Shown piece by piece: positions 1 through 4,330 of a stretch of DNA of 5,108 bases. Origin of the DNA: Granulosicoccus sp964449565. GTDB lineage: Bacteria; Pseudomonadota; Gammaproteobacteria; Granulosicoccales; Granulosicoccaceae. The stretch's first letter is position 1, and the number at the start of each line of letters is the position of its first letter. The DNA is taken from assembly GCA_964449565.1 (NCBI GenBank), contig CAYUZB010000181.1, forward strand, positions 1-5,108. The letters run 5' to 3'. A program made the translations under genes and the position numbers. The notes under the pieces were generated by a model that saw only the letters and a program-made list of their open reading frames with translations, was not told where the DNA came from and made no database searches.

Positions 1-40
1 CGGTCTGACGCGACCCGGTCTGTCGCGACCCGGTCTGACG
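1..40 (-). repeat. 15-bp tandem repeat encoding RQTGS, running off the left edge
   Basis: The plus strand shows cggtctgacgcgacc at 1-15, the same unit with one change at 16-30 (a to t at position 23), and the first ten bases again at 31-40. On the minus strand the unit is in frame with the partial gene and reads Arg-Gln-Thr-Gly-Ser. The one difference between copies is silent (CGT versus CGA, both Arg). The copy number cannot be known because the array reaches the edge. The window may also begin here because an assembly broke in the repeat. Confidence 0.85.
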
Positions 41-208
41 GGTATAGCGTTCGATGGCACCAACTGCGACAACCTCAAGCTCGGCCGGTGAATCACCGGT
101 GAGTGTTTCGAAGGGCAGCTGATTCCCCTCTGCATCGAGCGGCGCGCCAATCAGAACCAGTTTATCGCTGCCGGGCTCTAATATATGTTGCCACGGGATC
201 GCCAGCAT
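1..208 (-). CDS. Unidentified protein, N-terminal 69 residues, cut by the left edge
   Basis: Reading the minus strand from an ATG at 208-206, the frame stays open to the window edge, giving 69 residues that start MLAIPWQHILEPGSDKLVLI. I do not recognise the family. The visible part looks like a soluble, acidic protein with alternating hydrophobic and polar stretches and no signal peptide or membrane segment. Residues 57-69 are two and a half copies of the pentapeptide RQTGS, encoded by a 15-bp DNA repeat, so the protein enters a repetitive basic/polar stretch exactly at the edge. The start lies 14 bases beyond the stop of the DUF1244 gene on the same strand, so the two are probably co-transcribed. 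No good Shine-Dalgarno sequence is visible and no in-frame ATG or GTG lies nearby upstream. That this is a real gene is inferred from the open frame, protein-like composition and operon spacing. Confidence 0.6.
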   Translation of the reverse strand, partial: MLAIPWQHILEPGSDKLVLIGAPLDAEGNQLPFETLTGDSPAELEVVAVGAIERYTRQTGSRQTGSRQT

Positions 209-222
209 GTTCGTCGGTACCG

Positions 223-540
223 TCAGTCGTGCGCGGAGTGCGAAGCCTTGTAGGCAGCCTGCTGTTCAGCCGTTGCCTCTTTCTGATATTTCGCTTTCCA
301 GCTGGCGTAGGGTTCGCCATAGACACGCGTACGGGCGTCCTCGTATTCGAGTTCGATGCCACGCTCTTTTGCGGCTGCGACGTAGTACTTCGACAGGCAA
401 TTGCGGCAGAAACCGGAGAGATTCATCAGATCGATGTTCTGTACATCGGTACGTTCGCGCAAATGCGCGACGAGCGTGCGAAATGCTGCCGCCTCAAGTT
501 CGATTTGAGTCGCGGGTTCAAGGTCTTGGATTTCAGACAT
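223..540 (-). CDS. DUF1244 family protein
   Basis: This 105-residue soluble protein belongs to the small DUF1244 family, found in proteobacteria; no biochemical role is known to me. The hallmark is the segment DLMNLSGFCRNCLSKYY at residues 37-53, with a Cys-x-x-Cys pair at C45 and C48 that could bind metal or form a disulfide. A second conserved stretch is YGEPYASWKAKYQ at 74-86. The length is normal for the family and the protein is mostly helical by eye, with an alanine-rich tail. The start at 540 is supported by a good ribosome binding site, AAGGAA, six bases upstream (minus strand). The unidentified partial gene follows 14 bases after the stop. A divergent DUF3301 gene lies on the other side. 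Family assignment is confident; function is unknown. Confidence 0.9.
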   Translation of the reverse strand: MSEIQDLEPATQIELEAAAFRTLVAHLRERTDVQNIDLMNLSGFCRNCLSKYYVAAAKERGIELEYEDARTRVYGEPYASWKAKYQKEATAEQQAAYKASHSAHD

Positions 541-563
541 GGGCTTTCCTTGTGTAGCACCGT

Positions 564-569
564 ATTATA
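564..569 (-). promoter_or_regulatory. Possible -10 box for the DUF1244 gene
   Basis: The minus strand carries a perfect TATAAT here, 24 bases upstream of the DUF1244 ATG and ahead of its ribosome binding site. That is the right place for a short 5' leader. No convincing -35 box lies 16-19 bases upstream, so this would be a weak or activator-dependent promoter. The same AT-rich patch reads TATTAT/TATAAC on the plus strand, but there it sits too close to the DUF3301 start to give a normal leader. Confidence 0.35.
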
Positions 570-574
570 ACGCC

Positions 575-586
575 ATGACCGGTCAT
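575..586. promoter_or_regulatory. Perfect 12-bp palindrome in the divergent start region
   Basis: ATGACCGGTCAT is its own reverse complement. It spans the first four codons of the DUF3301 gene and lies 5 bases upstream of the putative -10 box of the divergent DUF1244 gene, where a repressor or activator could bind. No known operator consensus is recognised, and a 12-base palindrome can occur by chance, so a regulatory role is only a possibility. Confidence 0.2.
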
Positions 587-922
587 CCTCTTTACGATAT
601 GTTGCTGCTCACCATACCCATCGCCATGGGTGCATTCTGGTGGACCAGTTCACATGCCAGAGAGCTGGCAATCACCCACGCCCGCCGAGCCTGCCAGGCG
701 CAACAGCTCCAGCTGCTTGACCAGACCGTCTCGTTACGACGGCTCAAACTCAGCCGCAACGCGAAAGGCGGCAGCTGTTTTCGCCGCGAATACGACTTCG
801 AATTCACCGATTCGGGTGCGCACCGTGATCGCGGCACTGTCACCATGCGCGGGCATGAGCTGCTGGGCGTGCTGATTCCGTATACCACTGACGACGAAGG
901 CAACCGGATATACACCCATTAA
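575..922 (+). CDS. DUF3301 family membrane-anchored protein
   Basis: This 115-residue protein matches the DUF3301 family, small gammaproteobacterial proteins of unknown function. Residues 8-23 (MLLLTIPIAMGAFWW) form one membrane-spanning helix, followed by the family's Trp-Trp and an Ala-Arg-Glu stretch (SSHARELA, 25-32). The conserved core then follows: LQLLDQTVSLRRLKLSR at 45-61, REYDFEFTDSG at 71-81 and RGTVTMRG at 86-93. The basic part after the helix suggests a cytoplasmic C-terminal domain. An earlier in-frame ATG at 539 overlaps the start codon of the divergent DUF1244 gene and would add 12 residues unlike the family, so 575 is preferred, although no clear Shine-Dalgarno sequence precedes it. 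A later ATG at 599 would clip the start of the helix. A strong hairpin follows the stop, and ychJ begins 63 bases downstream. Confidence 0.85.
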   Translation: MTGHPLYDMLLLTIPIAMGAFWWTSSHARELAITHARRACQAQQLQLLDQTVSLRRLKLSRNAKGGSCFRREYDFEFTDSGAHRDRGTVTMRGHELLGVLIPYTTDDEGNRIYTH

Positions 923-923
923 T

Positions 924-944
924 GAGGTTTACAGCGAGGTTTAC
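924..944 (+). repeat. Two direct copies of GAGGTTTAC, 12 bases apart
   Basis: GAGGTTTAC occurs at 924-932 and again at 936-944. The second copy forms most of the 5' arm of the hairpin at 933-957. The first copy (924-931) could pair with the same 3' arm (947-954), including one G-U pair, giving a weaker, mutually exclusive stem. This may be a small duplication or a simple two-state RNA. Confidence 0.5.
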
Positions 945-957
945 GCTAAACTTCGCT
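933..957 (+). terminator. Strong hairpin between DUF3301 and ychJ
   Basis: Bases 933-943 pair with 947-957 over eleven consecutive positions (ten Watson-Crick pairs and one G-U at 938/952) around a CGC loop. The G-U pair works only in plus-strand RNA, matching the direction of the flanking genes. The stem begins 11 bases after the DUF3301 stop. It could act as a terminator or 3' end stabiliser, but no U-run follows, so it is not a standard intrinsic terminator. It may instead attenuate or shape expression of ychJ. Confidence 0.45.
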
Positions 958-985
958 CAAGCATCCCAATCCAGCGAAAAACCGA

Positions 986-1480
986 ATGTCCGCTTGTCCC
1001 TGTGGTTCCGGTCAGCCTTTGACAGAATGCTGTCGACCAATCATTGATGGTCAGCAAAAAGCCCGCACGGCCGAGACGCTCATGCGAGCTCGATATACGG
1101 CACATACAACGGGTGACATGGCCTTCATTCTGGCCACCCACCATCCGTCGACCCGTAACGATATCGATGAAGCTGCCACATCCAAATGGGCTCGGGAGTC
1201 CGAGTGGCAAAGCCTCGAGATCATCGAGACTGAAGCCGGTGGCGAGGACGATTCGACGGGGCGGGTGGAATTCATGGCCCGTTATCGCGATCCGTCACGT
1301 AACCGGCATACTCATCATGAGCGTGCTGTGTTCGAGAAATATCATGGCCAATGGTATTTCCGCGATGCAGAGCTTCCGAATGTGAACCAATATAGACGCG
1401 CAGCACCCAAACAAGGTCGGAACGACCCTTGCGCCTGCGGCAGCGGCAAGAAACACAAAAAATGCTGCGCTAACGCCTAA
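986..1480 (+). CDS. ychJ: YchJ family protein with two SEC-C zinc-binding motifs
   Basis: This 164-residue protein has the full YchJ (UPF0225) layout. An N-terminal SEC-C motif (CPCGSG, C4 and C6, with C15-C16) is followed by the YchJ middle domain: LMRARYTAHTTGDMAFILAT at 32-51, WQSLEII at 74-80 and GQWYFRDAE at 121-129. A C-terminal SEC-C motif, GRNDPCACGSGKKHKKCC, covers residues 144-161 with C149, C151, C160 and C161. SEC-C motifs are the zinc-binding tails also found on SecA; the middle domain has an NTF2-like fold. The family's role in the cell is not established. The length is slightly above the E. coli protein (about 150 residues). The start at 986 puts the first cysteines at the usual distance from the N-terminus; its ribosome site is weak (GCGAAAA). 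fadD begins 54 bases downstream with no obvious terminator between, so read-through is possible. Confidence 0.92.
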   Translation: MSACPCGSGQPLTECCRPIIDGQQKARTAETLMRARYTAHTTGDMAFILATHHPSTRNDIDEAATSKWARESEWQSLEIIETEAGGEDDSTGRVEFMARYRDPSRNRHTHHERAVFEKYHGQWYFRDAELPNVNQYRRAAPKQGRNDPCACGSGKKHKKCCANA

Positions 1481-1524
1481 CAAGCCCTACCTGCTGGTTA
1501 TCAGGATCAGCCGGTCAACCTACT

Positions 1525-1528
1525 GGAG
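1525..1528 (+). promoter_or_regulatory. Ribosome binding site of fadD
   Basis: GGAG lies six bases before the ATG at 1535, a good Shine-Dalgarno match and spacing. It supports the start that yields the family-typical N-terminus MDKPWINSYP. No clear promoter or FadR-like operator is recognisable in the 54-base gap after ychJ. Confidence 0.75.
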
Positions 1529-1534
1529 AACAAC

Positions 1535-3199
1535 ATGGACAAACCATGGATCAATTCTTATCCGTCCGGCGTTCCTGCGGAAATTGATGTCAACTCCTAT
1601 CAATCGGTGGTTGAAATATTTACCGAAGCCACCGAACGTTTTGCTGACAAGCCAGCGTTTCACAACCTTGGCAAAACCATCAGCTACCGCGAACTCGATG
1701 CATTGACCCAACAGTTTGCCGCCTGGTGCCAGCATGAAGCCGGACTCAAGAAAGGTGATCGCATTGCGATCATGATGCCGAACCTCTTGCAATATCCGGT
1801 AGCGGTATTCGGTGCATTGAGAGCGGGTCTGGTGGTCGTCAATACCAACCCTCTGTATACCGATCGGGAACTGGAGCATCAACTGAAGGATTCTGGTGCC
1901 CGCGCTATCGTCGTGGTTGAAGCCTTTGCCAGCACGTTTGCAGAAATCGCCGACAAGACTGATGTAGAAGTTGTCATCACCACTCGCTTTGGCGACATGC
2001 TCGATTTTCCGAAGTCCATGCTGGTGAATTTTGTTCTGAAATACGTCAAGAAAATGGTTCCACCTTTCAGCTTGCCTGGATCGCATTCATTCAAGGATGT
2101 ACTTGCCAAGGGCGCAAGCTTGCCGGCAGCCACGACAGATGTTGGTCACGATGACATCGCGTTCCTGCAATACACCGGAGGAACTACGGGCGTTGCCAAA
2201 GGCGCCATGCTGACCAATCGCAATATGGTCGCAAACATTGTTCAAGCATGGACCTGGATCAACGCCGTCGAACTTAAAGAGGGTGAAGAAATCATTGTCA
2301 CAGCGCTGCCGCTCTATCACATCTTTGCCCTGACAGCGAACTGCCTGACTTTCATGAAGCTGGGTGCCTTGAACCTGTTGATTACCAATCCGCGTGACAT
2401 GCCGGGCTTCGTCAAGGAGCTCAAGAAATTTCGCTTTACCGCCTTTACTGGTGTCAACACGCTCTTCAATGCCTTGATGAATACCGACGGATTCAAGGAA
2501 ATTGATTTTTCAGGATTGAAGATGACCCTCGGCGGCGGCATGGCTGTGCAGAAGATCGTTGCTGAAGAATGGAAAGCAACAACTGGCAACCCGTTGATCG
2601 AAGCCTACGGCCTGACAGAGACCAGCCCCGCAGCGTGTATCAACCCGATGAACCTGACTGAATACAACGACTCGATCGGCCTGCCGATTCCATCTACAGA
2701 TGGTTCGGTACGCGATGAAAACAACAATCCTTTACCAATCGGCGAACCAGGTGAACTATGCATCCGGGGCCCACAGGTAATGAAAGGCTATTGGCAGCGC
2801 CCGGATGCAACAGCCGAGACTATTGATAGCGAAGGCTGGTTGCACACCGGCGATGTTGCCGTCATGAATGCCGAAGGTTACTTCAAGATTGTTGACCGAC
2901 TCAAAGACATGATTCTGGTATCAGGCTTCAACGTCTACCCCAATGAAGTAGAAGGGGTGATAGCGATGATGCCGGGTGTACTGGAAGTCGGTGCGATCGG
3001 TGTACCAGACGAACATTCCGGTGAAGTCGTCAAGGTTGTTATTGTCAAGAAGGATCCAGCCTTGACAGCAGAGGACGTAAAAGCCCACTGCAAGGAAGAG
3101 TTGACCGGTTACAAGCGGCCGAAGGTAATTCAGTTTGTTGATGAATTACCCAAGACCAATGTGGGCAAGATATTGCGGCGAGAGCTTCGGGAACTTTGA
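1535..3199 (+). CDS. fadD: Long-chain fatty acid-CoA ligase
   Basis: This enzyme activates long-chain fatty acids with ATP and CoA via an acyl-AMP intermediate, the entry step to beta-oxidation and phospholipid synthesis; in E. coli it works at the inner face of the cytoplasmic membrane on incoming fatty acids. The 554 residues match the E. coli FadD type along their whole length (561 in E. coli). Visible motifs are the ATP-binding loop YTGGTTGVAKG (213-223), PLYHIFALT (259-267), ITNPRDMPG (283-291), the adenine motif YGLTET (358-363), GWLHTGD (434-440), the FACS signature region DRLKDMILVSGFNVYPNEVE (454-473) and the C-terminal KTNVGKILRREL (540-551) with catalytic lysine K545. Nothing is missing or broken. 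It lies downstream of ychJ and converges on the NUDIX gene. An adjacent thioesterase and a phospholipid acyltransferase fusion act on related substrates. No FadR or PsrA operator is apparent, so its regulation is not visible here. Confidence 0.97.
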   Translation: MDKPWINSYPSGVPAEIDVNSYQSVVEIFTEATERFADKPAFHNLGKTISYRELDALTQQFAAWCQHEAGLKKGDRIAIMMPNLLQYPVAVFGALRAGLVVVNTNPLYTDRELEHQLKDSGARAIVVVEAFASTFAEIADKTDVEVVITTRFGDMLDFPKSMLVNFVLKYVKKMVPPFSLPGSHSFKDVLAKGASLPAATTDVGHDDIAFLQYTGGTTGVAKGAMLTNRNMVANIVQAWTWINAVELKEGEEIIVTALPLYHIFALTANCLTFMKLGALNLLITNPRDMPGFVKELKKFRFTAFTGVNTLFNALMNTDGFKEIDFSGLKMTLGGGMAVQKIVAEEWKATTGNPLIEAYGLTETSPAACINPMNLTEYNDSIGLPIPSTDGSVRDENNNPLPIGEPGELCIRGPQVMKGYWQRPDATAETIDSEGWLHTGDVAVMNAEGYFKIVDRLKDMILVSGFNVYPNEVEGVIAMMPGVLEVGAIGVPDEHSGEVVKVVIVKKDPALTAEDVKAHCKEELTGYKRPKVIQFVDELPKTNVGKILRRELREL

Positions 3200-3206
3200 T
3201 CTGACG

Positions 3207-3278
3207 GGTCCACTTGGCTGTTGTTGATGCGTGGATTGATAACCCAGGTATCTATTTGCAGCAACACCGAAGTGGACC
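3207..3278. repeat. Imperfect 20-bp inverted repeat filling the convergent gap
   Basis: GGTCCACTT at 3207-3215 pairs perfectly with AAGTGGACC at 3270-3278. The pairing continues inward to 3226/3259 with two mismatches and one G-U, leaving a 32-base loop. The element begins 7 bases after the fadD stop and ends 7 bases before the NUDIX stop, so it occupies nearly all of the 86-base gap. The position suits a bidirectional terminator, but neither side has a U-run and the loop is long. The long terminal repeats would also fit a miniature mobile element remnant. Confidence 0.5.
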
Positions 3279-3285
3279 ATTTACC

Positions 3286-3861
3286 TCAGTACCGACGGAT
3301 ATCCAAAGGCGCTCCCGGCCGACTGAAAATATCCGCCGAATAGACTCGCTGGTCACGTTGTTGGCGCATTTCGTAATAACGAGTTAGCGTTTCAGCAACC
3401 ACGGGAAAGGCCAGCTCTGACCACGGTATTTCGTCTTCATCGAACAATCGGACTTCCAGCGTCTCTTCATTGGCCTGTGCCTTGCCGTCTTTGAGTTTGC
3501 CGAAGAACATCAAGTACACCTGGCTGATACGCGGCAAGTTATATACAGCAAACAAGCGCAATTCTTCGCACTCGGCGGTTGCCTCTTCATAGGCTTCACG
3601 TGCAGCACCCTCTATGGTGCTTTCCTGATTCTCCATAAAACCGGCAGGTAAGGTCCAATAGCCATACCGTGGCTCGATGGCCCGTTTGCAAAGCAACACT
3701 TTACCTTGCCATTCCAACAAACAACCGACGACATTTTTCGGATTATCGTAATGGATATAAGCGCAGTCCTTGTTTGAACAGACAAGACGGTTGCGGTTGT
3801 CCCCGTCCGGTATCTGATGATGCGCCGCACTGCCGCATCGCAAACAATAGCCATCAGCCAT
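3286..3861 (-). CDS. NUDIX hydrolase with N-terminal zinc ribbon
   Basis: NUDIX enzymes hydrolyse compounds of the form nucleoside diphosphate linked to X, using divalent metal bound by the Nudix box. This 191-residue protein opens with a zinc ribbon of four cysteines (C6, C9, C28, C33; the Nudix_N_2 type) and then a NUDIX domain from about residue 43. The Nudix box starts at G74, with E80 and REAYEE at 88-93. The usual glycine near its end is a threonine (T95), a change I believe is tolerated in zinc-ribbon NUDIX proteins because the metal-binding glutamates remain. Members with this ribbon, such as plant NUDX23, act on FAD or ADP-ribose; the substrate here cannot be fixed from sequence. It is the last gene of the probable operon, 26 bases after the thioesterase stop, with a GGAAA ribosome site about ten bases before the ATG. 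The gene converges with fadD. Confidence 0.92.
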   Translation of the reverse strand: MADGYCLRCGSAAHHQIPDGDNRNRLVCSNKDCAYIHYDNPKNVVGCLLEWQGKVLLCKRAIEPRYGYWTLPAGFMENQESTIEGAAREAYEEATAECEELRLFAVYNLPRISQVYLMFFGKLKDGKAQANEETLEVRLFDEDEIPWSELAFPVVAETLTRYYEMRQQRDQRVYSADIFSRPGAPLDIRRY

Positions 3862-3886
3862 GGTGTGTGGTTTCCACGTTATCGGT

Positions 3887-3906
3887 CTCAGGTTTTCTCA
3901 GGTTTT
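3887..3906 (-). repeat. Perfect 10-bp tandem duplication across the thioesterase stop
   Basis: On the minus strand AAAACCTGAG occurs twice back to back (3906-3897 and 3896-3887). The second copy supplies the present stop codon of the thioesterase (TGA, 3890-3888). Being 10 bp, the duplication shifts the frame. With one copy removed, the thioesterase frame would continue to a TGA at 3856-3854, overlapping the NUDIX start by eight bases. Confidence 0.8.
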
Positions 3907-4319
3907 ACGTTCTCAGATTCAACAAGCGCGCGTATCGCATCCGGTAGCGGTACGGACTTGCCCTTGGCGTAATCAACCCAGACGATTTTTGACTTGCCGC
4001 GTGTGAACAGTATGTTGTTTGACGTCAGCCAGTACTCACTGACAAAAGAACTTCGACCCGGACTGTGACCACTCATCGTGATGGTGGCAACGGCCGGGTA
4101 GACAAGTGGTTTGAGATACTCGGCGTGGTTGTCGACAATCAACAAGCCTGTACCCTTGGACGCCAATGCGTCGTAGCCAACAGACTCATACCAGGACAGG
4201 CGCACCTGTTCGAAGTAGCGAAAGTACATGATGTTATTGACATGGCCGAGCGCGTCCATATCGCCCCAACGAACCGGTATGTCTAGATCAAAGAGTTTGT
4301 TGCCAGCTTGTTGCTCCAT
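3888..4319 (-). CDS. Hotdog-fold acyl-CoA thioesterase (4HBT/YbgC type)
   Basis: Members of this family hydrolyse acyl-CoA thioesters to free acid and CoA in the cytoplasm; relatives include YbgC, FadM and 4-hydroxybenzoyl-CoA thioesterase. The 143 residues carry the signature VRWGDMDALGHVNNIMYFRY (16-35), where an aspartate of the DMD pair (most likely D22) is the catalytic residue, H26 and N28 belong to the active-site helix start, and FEQVR follows at 36-40. The length is typical of a single-domain hotdog protein, which usually works as a tetramer. The start is taken as ATG at 4319, seven bases after AGGA (4330-4327), which overlaps the stop of the upstream acyltransferase gene. A GTG one codon earlier (4322) is the alternative but sits too close to that site. 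The chain length it prefers cannot be read from sequence. The C-terminus has been altered by a 10-bp duplication. Confidence 0.93.
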   Translation of the reverse strand: MEQQAGNKLFDLDIPVRWGDMDALGHVNNIMYFRYFEQVRLSWYESVGYDALASKGTGLLIVDNHAEYLKPLVYPAVATITMSGHSPGRSSFVSEYWLTSNNILFTRGKSKIVWVDYAKGKSVPLPDAIRALVESENVKPEKT

Positions 4320-4326
4320 CACTACA

Positions 4327-4330
4327 TCCT
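4327..4330 (-). promoter_or_regulatory. Ribosome binding site of the thioesterase, overlapping the upstream stop
   Basis: AGGA on the minus strand shares two bases with the TAG stop (4331-4329) of the acyltransferase fusion and lies seven bases before the ATG at 4319. It decides ATG 4319 over GTG 4322 and suggests translational coupling between the two genes. Confidence 0.65.

Noticed and set aside
85..99. Inverted repeat ccggtga-a-tcaccgg
   Set aside because: It lies inside the partial coding region with a one-base centre, so it cannot form a useful hairpin. It may be chance; no regulatory context is visible.
103..570. Long plus-strand reading frame opposite DUF1244 and the left partial gene
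   Set aside because: It is antisense to a recognisable DUF1244 gene, has a low-complexity Arg/Ser/Cys/Val-rich translation, and lacks a ribosome site or any family resemblance.
1481..1534. Possible FadR-type operator upstream of fadD
   Set aside because: There are CTGGTT and CCGGTC fragments but no palindrome fitting the known AACTGGTCNGACCAGTT pattern or the PsrA motif.
1520..2086. 188-codon minus-strand reading frame opposite the 5' part of fadD
   Set aside because: The fadD frame there matches its family residue by residue. The antisense translation resembles nothing and is a codon-bias shadow.
3200..3209. Ten-base match tctgacgggt to positions 34-43 at the edge of the tandem repeat
   Set aside because: A single 10-base identity in a 5-kb window is compatible with chance, and the flanks do not match.
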